Origin: VFMC01 sp963791635
Lineage (GTDB): Bacteria; Actinomycetota; Acidimicrobiia; Acidimicrobiales; Ilumatobacteraceae
Direction: 5' to 3'
Length of the DNA stretch: 64,000 nucleotides
Assembly: GCA_963791635.1 (NCBI GenBank)
Contig: CAWBTC010000005.1
Location: forward strand, 1,736,001-1,800,000
Position numbers and translations under genes: made by a program. This document shows, in pieces, positions 16,875 to 25,689 of this stretch. The first letter of the stretch is position 1. Each line of letters starts with the position of its first letter. The notes beneath the pieces are model-generated. The model had not been told where the DNA came from, did no database searches, and worked only from the letters and a program-made list of their open reading frames with translations.

Positions 16875-18017
16875 GTGACCTTCGCCGAGCCTGTCATCGA
16901 CCGTACCCCGATCCGTCGCATCGCCTTGAGCACCGGGGGAGGCGATGCGCCCGGACTCAACGCCGTCATCCGTGCCGCCACGCTCGCCGCTCACGATCGG
17001 GGCTGGGACGTCGTCGGTGTCCGCGACGGCTTCAACGGGCTGCTCTCGCCCGGCGAGTACGACGACGGCGGCGTGATCGAGCTCTCTCGCGATCGCGTCC
17101 GTGGCATCGTGCACCTCGGCGGCACGATTCTCGGCACGACGAACCACGGCAACCCCACCCGCTTCCCCGTGGCGCAGGCCGACGGCACCGTGATCGAGAT
17201 CGACCGCACGCCCGAGCTGCTCGACCGCTTCGCTGAGCGCGGCATCGACGCGTTGATCAGCATCGGTGGCGATGGTTCCCTCTCCATCGCCGACCACCTC
17301 CACCACGCCGGCCTTCGTGTGATCGGTGTACCGAAGACGATCGACAACGACCTCGAGGCAACGATGGCGACCTTCGGATTCGACAGCGCCGTGAGCTTCG
17401 CGTCGGAGTGCATCGACCGCCTGTTCTCCACCGCCACGTCACACGGGCGCGTGATCGTGGTCGAGGTGATGGGTCGCTACGCGGGCTGGATCGCGCTGCA
17501 CGCGGGCGTCGCGTCTGGTGCGCACGCGATCCTCATCCCCGAGATCCCGTTCGATCTGACCCCGGTGGCCGAGACCATCGCTCATCGCAACCGGCACGGA
17601 TCGAGGTTCTCGATCGTGGTCGTGGCAGAAGGCGCCACGCCGTTCGGAGGCCAGCACAGCACGATCGCCTCGGCAGCGAAGGGCTACAGCGAGCGACTGG
17701 GTGGGATCGGCGCGAAGGTTGCCGACGATCTCGAGAAGCTCACCGGCAAGGAGGCCCGCACCGTGGTGCTCGGCCATCTGTTGCGTGGAGGATCGCCGAC
17801 TTCGTTCGACCGACTGCTGGCACTGCGGTTCGGCGCGGCGGCCGTGCGCGCCCTGGCCGACGGACTCGACGGTGAGATGGTCTGCCTGGCGGGTGATTCG
17901 GTCGGTCACGTCCCGCTCGCTGAGGTGAGTGGACGCCAGAAGAAGGTGCCACTGGGGTGCGACACGATGCTCACCGCGCGGGAGATGGGAATCAGCTTCG
18001 GCGACCGCCTGAGCTGA
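16875..18017 (+). CDS. pfkA: 6-phosphofructokinase (PfkA family)
   Basis: A 380-residue glycolytic kinase that makes fructose 1,6-bisphosphate. The family signatures are STGGGDAPGLN near residue 19, GGDGS (about 132-136), VPKTIDNDL (about 153-161), MGRYAGWIA and the C-terminal VLGHLLRGGSPTSFDR. GGDGS carries the Gly typical of ATP-using enzymes, while PKTIDND carries the Lys that in the literature marks pyrophosphate users or the mixed actinobacterial clade. Donor choice (ATP or PPi) is therefore open, with ATP slightly favoured. GTG 16875 is the start. Single gene. Confidence 0.9.
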   Translation: MTFAEPVIDRTPIRRIALSTGGGDAPGLNAVIRAATLAAHDRGWDVVGVRDGFNGLLSPGEYDDGGVIELSRDRVRGIVHLGGTILGTTNHGNPTRFPVAQADGTVIEIDRTPELLDRFAERGIDALISIGGDGSLSIADHLHHAGLRVIGVPKTIDNDLEATMATFGFDSAVSFASECIDRLFSTATSHGRVIVVEVMGRYAGWIALHAGVASGAHAILIPEIPFDLTPVAETIAHRNRHGSRFSIVVVAEGATPFGGQHSTIASAAKGYSERLGGIGAKVADDLEKLTGKEARTVVLGHLLRGGSPTSFDRLLALRFGAAAVRALADGLDGEMVCLAGDSVGHVPLAEVSGRQKKVPLGCDTMLTAREMGISFGDRLS

Positions 18018-18133
18018 CCTCGCCGTGCGGGCGAAGGTGTTGTCGAGAGTGATGCGGGTCACAGACGCGCTCCAGCGCGACGTCGACACTGCTGCAGAGG
18101 CGCCACCGTGACGCCTTCGACAAGGAGAACGCG

Positions 18134-18451
18134 ATGTACATCTGCACGACCTGGAAGAACCGTCCGCTCACGCCCGAACAGACGAATCGGATGATGGCTA
18201 CGTGGGGACGGCAGGAAGCCGGCCAGGCCGCTGACGCTGCGAGTGAGCGTGTGTGCTGGTTCATCAACGCCGACGGCTCTGGTGGCCTCACCGTGGTCAA
18301 GGTGAATGACGCTGACGCAGCGATGGCGCAGGGGCTCGTGCAGTCGCTCGCACTCAGCGAGTTCCTCGAACTCCGTTCCGAGATCGTGCTCGATCTCGAG
18401 ACTGCGATGCCGGCGATCATCGCGGGCGTCGAACAGGTGAACATCAAGTAG
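18134..18451 (+). CDS. Small conserved-type hypothetical protein
   Basis: A 105-residue soluble protein with an alpha/beta pattern: strand MYICTTWK, a helix, a strand with CWFINADGSGGLTVVKV, then two helices. The pattern recalls DUF3303-like ferredoxin-fold proteins, but I cannot assign it firmly. AAGGAG stands 7 bases before ATG 18134, a convincing ribosome-binding site. A clear terminator follows. It may be an independent gene after pfkA (116-bp gap). Confidence 0.7.
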   Translation: MYICTTWKNRPLTPEQTNRMMATWGRQEAGQAADAASERVCWFINADGSGGLTVVKVNDADAAMAQGLVQSLALSEFLELRSEIVLDLETAMPAIIAGVEQVNIK

Positions 18452-18468
18452 CCCGGCGATCGGTCACT

Positions 18469-18496
18469 CCCTGGCGAGCCGAGCAGCTCGCCAGGG
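18469..18496 (+). terminator. Hairpin terminator
   Basis: 11-bp perfect stem CCCTGGCGAGC / GCTCGCCAGGG with a 6-base loop, 17 bases after the stop of the small hypothetical gene. Confidence 0.75.
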
Positions 18497-18580
18497 CCCG
18501 ATCACAACGCACGGCTGCGCCGACGCGTGCCCCGAGCGGCCGATGTCGACTGCTGGCCACCGCGTCGGCCAAGCTGCGAC

Positions 18581-19516
18581 ATGATCGACACCGACCTCGT
18601 CCTCGGACCGCACACCACCGCGCTGATCGGTCTGGATGGCGGCCGGTACCCGGCTGGGAACACGGTGCTGGTGCGGGGCGGTGACGCCACGGCGATCATC
18701 GACCCGTCCACGTCGATGCGCGTGCGCAGCGATCTCGGCGATCTCCCGAGGGTCGAGCACGTCGTCCTCACCCATGCCCACGAGGACCACCTGGCTGGAG
18801 TCCATCTGTTCCCCGACGCGTCGGTGCACATCCACGAGCTCGACCTGCAAGGCGCCCGGTCACTCGACGGTCTGATGCAGATCTACGGGATGGCGCCCGC
18901 GGCGGAGCGCGTGTTCCGCGAGATCGTCGTGCGCGACTTCAGCTACGCCCCACGGCCCGATGCCATCGGTTTCGTCGACGGCGAGACGATCGACCTCGGT
19001 GGTGTGACCATCCGTCCTGTGCATCTTCCCGGACACACCCGCGGCCACACGGGCATGCTCATCGAACCCGACGGAGTGTTCGTCACCGGCGACATCGACC
19101 TCTCCGCATTCGGCCCGTACTACGGCGACGAGTGGAGCAGTCTCGACGACTTCGAACGATCGCTCGCTCGGGCACGGGAGATCGAGGCGCGCTGGTACGT
19201 GACGTTCCATCACAAGGGCGTGATCGACGGCCGCGCGGCGTACGTCGAGGCGCTCGACGCGTTCACCGCGGTGATTGCGCATCGCGAGCGGAACATGGTG
19301 TCGTTCGCGTCAGAGCCGCGATCGATGGACGACTTCGTCGCACACCGGTTCGTCTACAGGCCACACGTCACCCTGGCGTTCGTCGACACCGTCGAGTTGC
19401 GCTCCGCGCAGATGTCGATCAGTCGTTTGGTCGCCACCGGGAAGCTGCACGAAGTGCAGCCCGGCCGGTGGCAGGCCGTCGAGACCGAAACGGTCTCGAC
19501 CACCTCAGCGGGCTGA
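18581..19516 (+). CDS. Metallo-beta-lactamase fold hydrolase
   Basis: A 311-residue hydrolase. Metal motif HAHEDHLAG (about residues 65-73), later His in LPGHTRGHTG and Asp in FVTGDIDL, then HHKG near 210. All ligands expected for a binuclear site are present. The C-terminal 90 residues form a helical domain with VYRPHV and a winged-helix-like end (ISRLVATGKLHEVQPGRW), as in glyoxalase-II-like thioester hydrolases with a DNA-binding-type tail. The substrate is unknown. ATG 18581 is chosen since the first strand follows at once. The 3' end overlaps the convergent helicase gene by 12 bp. Confidence 0.82.
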   Translation: MIDTDLVLGPHTTALIGLDGGRYPAGNTVLVRGGDATAIIDPSTSMRVRSDLGDLPRVEHVVLTHAHEDHLAGVHLFPDASVHIHELDLQGARSLDGLMQIYGMAPAAERVFREIVVRDFSYAPRPDAIGFVDGETIDLGGVTIRPVHLPGHTRGHTGMLIEPDGVFVTGDIDLSAFGPYYGDEWSSLDDFERSLARAREIEARWYVTFHHKGVIDGRAAYVEALDAFTAVIAHRERNMVSFASEPRSMDDFVAHRFVYRPHVTLAFVDTVELRSAQMSISRLVATGKLHEVQPGRWQAVETETVSTTSAG

Positions 19517-21109
19517 GCCCGAACCGCCCCCGGAGCTGCGACCGCCCTGGCCTGAGCGGCCACGACCACCGCCCGCACCGGCGCCGCCGGGACGACCGGG
19601 GCGACCGCCTGGTCGACCACCTTGGCCGGGACGGCTGGGGCGACCGGCCGCGCCGGCGCCGTTCGGGCGACCGGAGCCGGCCGAAGCCCCCGGGGCAGCG
19701 GGCTGCACCGCGCGCTGCCTGGGAGCTCGCTGCGGCTGACGGACGGGCGGCGCCGTGACAGCGGGACGAACGAATGCGGCGGCTTCGCCGACGAGCGAAG
19801 CGATCGCCTGGTGGCCGGGTGTGACCCGGGTGATGACGGGTTCGATCGATGCGGCGCGCGCCAGTTGACGCACGTCGTTCACCTGGTCGGGCGTCATCAA
19901 CGTGACGACCACGCCCTCGGCACCCGCCCGGGCGGTACGGCCCGAGCGGTGGAGGTAGGCCTTGTGCTCGGCCGGCGGATCGACGTGCACGACGAGCGCG
20001 ATCTCGTCGACGTGGATGCCGCGGGCGGCGATGTCGGTCGCGACGAGCACTCGGGTGCTGCCCTCGGTGAACGACTCGAGGTTGCGTTCACGTGCGTTCT
20101 GGGACAGGTTGCCGTGCAGTTCCACCGCTGGGATGCCGGCCTGGGTGAGCTGTTTGGCGAGCTTCTTCGCACCGTGCTTGGTCCGGGTGAACAACAGCGA
20201 GCGGTCGCGGCCGCCGGCGAGTGCGTGCACGACCGAGGTCTTGTCGGCCGCAGCGACGGCGAACACGTGGTGCGTCATCGTGCTGATCGGGGCCACCTCG
20301 GGATCGACCGAATGGACGACCGGGCTGTCGAGGAATCGACGCACGAGCACGTCGACGCCCTTGTCGAGCGTGGCCGAAAAGAGCATTCGCTGGCCGACGG
20401 TGGGCGTGGCGTCCATGAGGCGACGCACCGCGGGCAAGAAGCCGAGGTCCGCCATGTGATCGGCCTCGTCGAGCACGGTGATCTCCACCTGGTCGAGCGA
20501 GCAGTGGCGCTGCTGGATCAGGTCCTCGAGACGACCAGGACATGCGACAACGATGTCGACGCCGCTGCGGAGCGCGGCCACCTGAGGCTGTTGGCCCACG
20601 CCACCGAAGATGGTGACCATCTTGAGCTGCAGTGCTGCGGCCAACGGGGCGATGGTCTCGGCCACCTGATTGGCGAGCTCACGCGTCGGCACCAGCACGA
20701 GCGCGCGGGGCCGCTTCGGCTGACGCTTGGTCTCGGACGTGGCGAGGCGCAGCACGGTCGGCAGCGCAAACGCGAGCGTCTTGCCGCTACCGGTCCGGCC
20801 GCGTCCGAGGACATCACGTCCCGCCATCGAGTCGGGCAACGTCGCGCACTGGATCGGGAACGGCGAGGTGACCCCGTCGCGGGCGAGCACCTCACTCAAT
20901 GACTGCGGCACGCCGAGCTCGGCGAAGGTGCCGACCATGACCACGGGGGTCCGACTGGGGGCCGGGGTGTTGGGCGTGTCGCTCTTTGTGTCGTTCTGGG
21001 TGTCGTTCTGCGAGCTGCCCTGACGGGGCTCGTTCGACATCCGCGTCGGGCGACGACGGCGGCCCTGCTGGGGGCGCGCGCCGGTACTTGAACGGGGGGA
21101 GGTGGTCAT
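19505..21109 (-). CDS. DEAD-box RNA helicase
   Basis: A 534-residue ATP-dependent RNA helicase, of the kind used for ribosome assembly or mRNA unwinding in the cold. Q-motif region FAELG...FPIQ, Walker A GRTGSGKT (104-111), PTRELA, LDEADHM (a DEAD box), SAT, then motifs V and VI VATDIAARGI and HRSGRTARAG. The last 95 residues are a Gly-, Arg- and Pro-rich RNA-binding tail. The N-terminal 55 residues are disordered and include small QNDT/KSDT repeats; ATG at residue 24 (MSNEPR) is an alternative start. A 278-bp non-coding leader precedes it, long enough to hold a regulatory 5' region, but I see no specific element. Confidence 0.93.
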   Translation of the reverse strand: MTTSPRSSTGARPQQGRRRRPTRMSNEPRQGSSQNDTQNDTKSDTPNTPAPSRTPVVMVGTFAELGVPQSLSEVLARDGVTSPFPIQCATLPDSMAGRDVLGRGRTGSGKTLAFALPTVLRLATSETKRQPKRPRALVLVPTRELANQVAETIAPLAAALQLKMVTIFGGVGQQPQVAALRSGVDIVVACPGRLEDLIQQRHCSLDQVEITVLDEADHMADLGFLPAVRRLMDATPTVGQRMLFSATLDKGVDVLVRRFLDSPVVHSVDPEVAPISTMTHHVFAVAAADKTSVVHALAGGRDRSLLFTRTKHGAKKLAKQLTQAGIPAVELHGNLSQNARERNLESFTEGSTRVLVATDIAARGIHVDEIALVVHVDPPAEHKAYLHRSGRTARAGAEGVVVTLMTPDQVNDVRQLARAASIEPVITRVTPGHQAIASLVGEAAAFVRPAVTAPPVRQPQRAPRQRAVQPAAPGASAGSGRPNGAGAAGRPSRPGQGGRPGGRPGRPGGAGAGGGRGRSGQGGRSSGGGSGSAR

Positions 21110-21387
21110 GATTGGGGGGTCCTTCCGGAGGTGGTGGCCGTTGATGCATGGCCGCCATCACGACGGATGACACGTCTCGGGAGCGGGGGGACCGCCGGAG
21201 ACACCAAGCGCCGAAGCGCTGCACTCGACCGCAGCGAGCCCGGAGTGGGCGGCGCTGCGGGAGGGACCTTATCGCCGGTGGCACAGAACCGAGCGGATGC
21301 ACGTCAGGCAGTGACCGCTGACCGCCGTGAGGCGGTCCAGATCACGGCCACGTCACTGCCACGTCACGGCCAGTGTGCGCGCCGTGG

Positions 21388-21897
21388 TCAGGGTGCTTGA
21401 GGAGGCTCACTGCTCTGTCCGCGGAGTGCCGCGACGCTGGCCCGGTAGTCGTCGGGGCTGATCTCACCGCGAGCCAGCCGCTCCGCCAGGATCGACTCTG
21501 CGCCTGCGAGAGGACCGGGTTGGGGAGCTGCCGACGCCGGTGTTGGAACGGGTGCTCCCGCTGCAGCCCCACCCGCCGTCGAACGTCGACCGATCAGCAA
21601 CGAGGTCAACGCGGCCGTGGCCGCGACAAGCGAGAGCAGCACGAGCAGACCGCCGAGGCCCCACCAGCCACGACCATCCCGGTGGTGGCCCCACTCGCCG
21701 CCGCGATCAGCGAGCGCAACGCCCCCAACTGCGAGCGCGGAGAGGGAGCAGGCGGCTGCGAGGCCGATGGCGGCGACCGGACCGGGCCGACGGGAGGCGG
21801 CCGAGACACGATCGAGGGACGCAGCGTCGACAGCGGCGGCAGCTGCTGCTTCGGGGGCCGCGTCGAGATCGTCAGGAGCGTGCTCGTGGTTCCACAT
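21388..21897 (-). CDS. SHOCT-domain membrane protein
   Basis: A 169-residue protein. An acidic N-terminus is followed by two membrane helices (residues about 40-58 and 76-97) with a short GEWGHHRDGRGWW loop between them, and a C-terminal SHOCT motif (LAERLARGEISPDDYRASV). The SHOCT segment is a short helical oligomerisation module common at the ends of bacterial membrane proteins. ATG 21897 begins MWNHEH; the longer open frame upstream has no supporting features. It is divergent from the HAD gene, sharing a 78-bp promoter region. Role unknown. Confidence 0.78.
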   Translation of the reverse strand: MWNHEHAPDDLDAAPEAAAAAAVDAASLDRVSAASRRPGPVAAIGLAAACSLSALAVGGVALADRGGEWGHHRDGRGWWGLGGLLVLLSLVAATAALTSLLIGRRSTAGGAAAGAPVPTPASAAPQPGPLAGAESILAERLARGEISPDDYRASVAALRGQSSEPPQAP

Positions 21898-21975
21898 GCG
21901 ATGACCGTAGCTCCGACTCGTGCGATGTTCGGTTGGAGACGCGTGAGAAGTCGGTGAGAAGTATCGTCGCCTCGA

Positions 21976-22680
21976 ATGGCGTCGGCGAGCGGATCGAAGG
22001 TACTGCTGTGGGACATCGACGGGACGTTGCTGCGGACGCCCGGTGTCGGCGTGCGGGCGTTCGCTCGGGCGCTGGAGACCGTGACGGGGATGCCGATGGC
22101 GCGTGTCGCCTACGACTTCGGCGGCAAGACCGACCCACTCATCGCCCGCGATCTGCTGGCTGCCGTCGGTATCGACGACGACGCGTACGTGCCGCGGCTG
22201 CTCGCCGAGGTCGAGCGAAACTACGGCGAGTTCGCGGACGATCTCCGCACGACCATCGTCACGCTGCCCGGTGCGGCCGAGCTCCTCGACCGCTGCGCTG
22301 CGCGACGCGCCGTGCAGACGGTCGTGACCGGCAACATCCAATTCGTCGCTCGACGCAAGCTCGAGGCGGCTGACATGCACCACCATCTCGATCTCGACCG
22401 TGGCGGCTTCGGCTCCGATCATCACGACCGCACAGAGCTCGTGCGGATCGCACTCGCTCGCCTCGCCGAACGCGAAGCCAGTACCGCGATCGATCCGGAC
22501 CGCGTGTGGATCATCGGCGACACACCTCGCGATGCTTCCTGCGCACACGGCGCCGGCGTGCGATGCCTCCTCGTCGCGACCGGCACCTACTCGATGGACG
22601 ACCTCGCCGATCTCGGAGCGCAGCAGGTGTTGCCCGATCTGTCCGACGTGGAACTGGTGCTCGACATCCTGATGTCCTGA
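21976..22680 (+). CDS. HAD-superfamily phosphatase (phosphoglycolate phosphatase-like)
   Basis: A 234-residue HAD hydrolase. Motif I is DIDGTLLR (D13, D15), motif II a Thr in VVTGN, motif III Lys in RRKLEAAD, and motif IV IIGDTPRDASCA. The cap domain lies between motifs I and II (residues 20-90), as in subfamily I phosphatases such as phosphoglycolate phosphatase and beta-phosphoglucomutase. The substrate is probably a small phosphate ester. It ends 22 bases before the molybdopterin oxidoreductase start, so the two are likely co-transcribed. Confidence 0.87.
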   Translation: MASASGSKVLLWDIDGTLLRTPGVGVRAFARALETVTGMPMARVAYDFGGKTDPLIARDLLAAVGIDDDAYVPRLLAEVERNYGEFADDLRTTIVTLPGAAELLDRCAARRAVQTVVTGNIQFVARRKLEAADMHHHLDLDRGGFGSDHHDRTELVRIALARLAEREASTAIDPDRVWIIGDTPRDASCAHGAGVRCLLVATGTYSMDDLADLGAQQVLPDLSDVELVLDILMS

Positions 22681-22702
22681 CGCAGTCCCGTAGTCTCCGG
22701 CG

Positions 22703-24877
22703 ATGGGGAACCTCGGGAACACGCGCACGAGTGAGGCCGTCACCGGCCCGGACGTCCGGCAGGTCACGACCTTCTGTCGGATCTGCGAACCGTCGTGCGG
22801 GCTGGTGGCCCACGTCGACGGTGGCCAGTTGGTGAAGCTGTCGCCCGACCGTGACCATCCGGTGACGCAGGGGTTCTCGTGCCACAAGGGACTCGCCGCA
22901 GTCGACATCCATCGCGACCCCGACCGTTTGGATCACCCTCAGCTGCGTTCACCCGATGGCACCTGGACCAACGCATCGTGGGACGAGGCGATGAGCGAGG
23001 CAGCACGACGGTGGAAGGCCGCGGTTGCCGTCCACGGTGAGCACGCCACCGCGGCATATGTGGGCAACCCGATGGCGTTCAACGCACTCGGCTCGCTGCA
23101 CGTGACGCAGATGCTCCGTGCGCTCGGTGTGCGCCGCAGCTTCTCGTCGGGCACCCAGGACTGCGCCAACAAGTTCGTGGCGAGCGAAGCGGTGTTCGGT
23201 TCGTCGAACGTGCACCCGATCCCCGACCTGGAGCACACCGACCTGTGCCTCGTGATCGGGGAGAACCCACGTGCGTCGCAGGCCAGCTTCTACTCCGTCC
23301 CGAACGTGCTCGGGGTGATGCGCCGGGCGTCGGCACGAGGTGCCCGGTTCGTGTTCGTCAACCCTCGACGGATCGAGACACCCGAACAGGGCATCGGCGA
23401 CACGCTGTTGATCCGACCCGACACCGACGTGTGGTTCCTCGCTGCGTTGCTGCACGAGATCGATGCGCTCGGCGGGTTCCGCGACGAACTCGTGCTCCGC
23501 CACGGCCGCCACCTCGCGGAACTCCGTCGATTCATCGGCCCCTACGACGCCGACGCGGTGGCAGACATCACCGGCATCGACGCTGCCGCCATCCGCGAGC
23601 TCGCGACCGCCTGGGTGGTGACGCCCCGGGCGTCGGTGCACGCTTCGACCGGCATCAACATGGGCCGCCAGGGCACGCTCGCGTACTGGCTCGTGCACAT
23701 GCTCAGCTTCGTCACCGGCAAGCTCGATGCCGAAGGTGGCAACCTCAAGAGCGACGGCTTCTACCCGAACGCTCGCTCGGGCGCCGGCGTGCTCGAACAG
23801 GGATACGTCGACACCGAGTTCGGCACGCTGCGCCGTGGCGCGCTCCCGGGCACGTTGATGTCGCACGCGATCCTCGACAGTGAACGGCCGATCAAGGCGA
23901 TGATCGTCGTGGCCGGCAACCCGATGCTGTCGATCGCAGGCCAGGACCGGCTGCGCAAGGCGTTCGAGCAACTCGAGCTGTTGATCGTGATCGACATCTA
24001 CCCGAGCGCCACTGCGGAGCTGGCCCACGTCGTGCTGCCGTCCACCGACATGTACGAGCGCGACGACCTCAACATCGTCAACATCGGCACGAGCGCGCAG
24101 CCATTCGCGCAGTACACACCCGCAGTGACGGCGCCGATGGCCGAGCGCAAGCCGGAGTGGTGGATCGCCCATCGCCTCCTGCAGGAGCTCGGGCTGCCGT
24201 CGATCCTCGACGATGCCGAGCCCGACCCCTGGTCGAAGTGGCGCCACATGCTCGCCAAGGGCTCCGGGCTCGAGCTCGCCGACCTGCAGGCCGACGGCTT
24301 GCCCCATGTGCTCCCCCGGCCGGAACCCGGCACCTTCTTCGACGCTCAGGTGCACACGGCGGACGGACTCGTCGACTGCTGCCCGCCCGGGTTCTCCGCG
24401 GCCATCGACCGGTGCCACCGCCTGTACGACGAAACACGCCAAGAGGTCGGCACGGGACGACTGCGCCTGATCCATCGCCGAGATGCGTGGATGCACAACT
24501 CCTGGTTCGCCAACGTGGCACGCATGAAGCGCGGCGGTCGCACGACGAATCCGCTGAGCATGCACCCCGACGACGCGGAGCGGCTCGGCCTCGGCGACGG
24601 TGACGAGGTGCTCGTTGCCAGCGACCACGGTGAGGTGGCAAGCATCGTCGAATACGACGGTGCACTCATGCCTGGTGTGGTGTCGATGGTGCACGGGTGG
24701 GGGCACACCATCAGTCCGCGTCTCCGGGTCGCCCACGAGCACCCGGGCGCCAACCCCAACGAGCTCCTCCCGATCGGCGCGGGCAGCTTCGAGCCGCTCT
24801 CGAGCCAGGCACACATGACCGGCATCGCCGTCGACGTTCGACGGCTGTCCGACGCCGAGCCGGTCGCCGCGACCTGA
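22703..24877 (+). CDS. Molybdopterin-dependent oxidoreductase with one [4Fe-4S] cluster
   Basis: A 724-residue enzyme of the DMSO reductase family (BisC/formate dehydrogenase-like). N-terminal cluster ligands C25, C28, C32 and C60 (FCRICEPSC and FSCHKG). Cofactor-binding segments follow: AYVGNPMAFN, FSSGTQDCANK, GENPRASQ, VFVNPRRIETP, ASTGINMGRQG, VVAGNPMLS. The C-terminal MopB barrel includes NPLSMHPDDAERLGLGDGDEV. C154 in TQDC sits where the Mo ligand is often found, which would be Cys-type; this placement is tentative. There is no twin-arginine signal, so it is likely cytoplasmic. No electron-transfer subunit is next to it, so its partner is unknown. Follows the HAD gene. Confidence 0.85.
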   Translation: MGNLGNTRTSEAVTGPDVRQVTTFCRICEPSCGLVAHVDGGQLVKLSPDRDHPVTQGFSCHKGLAAVDIHRDPDRLDHPQLRSPDGTWTNASWDEAMSEAARRWKAAVAVHGEHATAAYVGNPMAFNALGSLHVTQMLRALGVRRSFSSGTQDCANKFVASEAVFGSSNVHPIPDLEHTDLCLVIGENPRASQASFYSVPNVLGVMRRASARGARFVFVNPRRIETPEQGIGDTLLIRPDTDVWFLAALLHEIDALGGFRDELVLRHGRHLAELRRFIGPYDADAVADITGIDAAAIRELATAWVVTPRASVHASTGINMGRQGTLAYWLVHMLSFVTGKLDAEGGNLKSDGFYPNARSGAGVLEQGYVDTEFGTLRRGALPGTLMSHAILDSERPIKAMIVVAGNPMLSIAGQDRLRKAFEQLELLIVIDIYPSATAELAHVVLPSTDMYERDDLNIVNIGTSAQPFAQYTPAVTAPMAERKPEWWIAHRLLQELGLPSILDDAEPDPWSKWRHMLAKGSGLELADLQADGLPHVLPRPEPGTFFDAQVHTADGLVDCCPPGFSAAIDRCHRLYDETRQEVGTGRLRLIHRRDAWMHNSWFANVARMKRGGRTTNPLSMHPDDAERLGLGDGDEVLVASDHGEVASIVEYDGALMPGVVSMVHGWGHTISPRLRVAHEHPGANPNELLPIGAGSFEPLSSQAHMTGIAVDVRRLSDAEPVAAT

Positions 24878-24908
24878 CCGCGTCAGCCCGGCGTTCGGCC
24901 GCGAGCGA

Positions 24909-25689
24909 TCAACCCGCGGGGGCGAGCTCGAGCAGTGGCAGATAGTCATCGAGATCGAGCGGCAACGAACGAACGCGTCAGCATCGTTGCCGAGTACCCG
25001 ACCATCTCGGGGTCGGCGAACGCGTCGGCCATCGCGCCACGGATCTCAGCGAGCGCATCCGGGGGCACCGCGGCGCCAGCCACGACTGGCAGGCATGGCA
25101 CCAGCGGGCCCGCTCCCACAGTCACGACCCCGGAGGCGATCTCCGGCGCAAAGCGCAGCACGTGGTGCCACGTCACGGAGTCGATCGAGGCCACGTCGGC
25201 GTCGCCCATCTGCACGGCTCGAATGCTGTCGACGTGTGCCCCCGTCCATCGCACGGCCCCGGTCCAAGTGCCGCCCGTGCCGTGCACCGCAGTGATGAGG
25301 CTCACCCACCCGGAGAGGCTGTCGGGGCCGTTCACCGCGGCCCGCGCTCCCGCGAAGGATTCGAGCGGGGCCACGTCGCGGGCGATCAGCACCGAGTGGT
25401 ATCGGTGATCCTGGGCTTCGGGGATGTCGAACTCGAAGGTCCCGACCACCTGCACCCGCTCGGCGAGTTGCGTGACCAGCGGCCAACCGCAGGTGTAGCC
25501 CACCACGAGATCCGGCGCCCGCCAGGAGGCGTGGAGATCGGCGTGCCACGTGAGCCCCGGTGGAAGCCACCGCGCTCGGCGTTGTACTGCTGACCAATAC
25601 GCGTCGTAGGCAGGTCGCAGCTCGGGGAACGGGTACATCCCCAGGCCCGCTTCTCCCACGAGCGGCCTGGGATGCCCCACGGCAGTCAC
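24909..25689 (-). CDS. PhnD-like solute-binding-fold protein (cytoplasmic), frameshifted at the C-terminus
   Basis: A periplasmic-binding-protein fold of the phosphate/phosphonate (PhnD) type: LGMYPFPELRPAYDAYW, a hinge with DLVVGYTCGWPL (where a ligand usually sits), and AAVNGPDSLSGW. No signal peptide or lipobox is visible, and no ABC transporter genes are adjacent. GTG 25689 overlaps the stop of the desaturase gene (GTGA), so the two are translated together. The continuous frame ends at 24946, but shifting one base near 24970 gives the family-like ending (PLDLDDYLPLLELAPAG) to a stop at 24909; a one-base indel is likely. The role with a desaturase is unknown. Confidence 0.72.

Noticed and set aside
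21110..21387. Cold-shock style leader or small RNA before the helicase gene
   Set aside because: The length is suggestive, but I could not find a defined stem set, a promoter or a conserved box.
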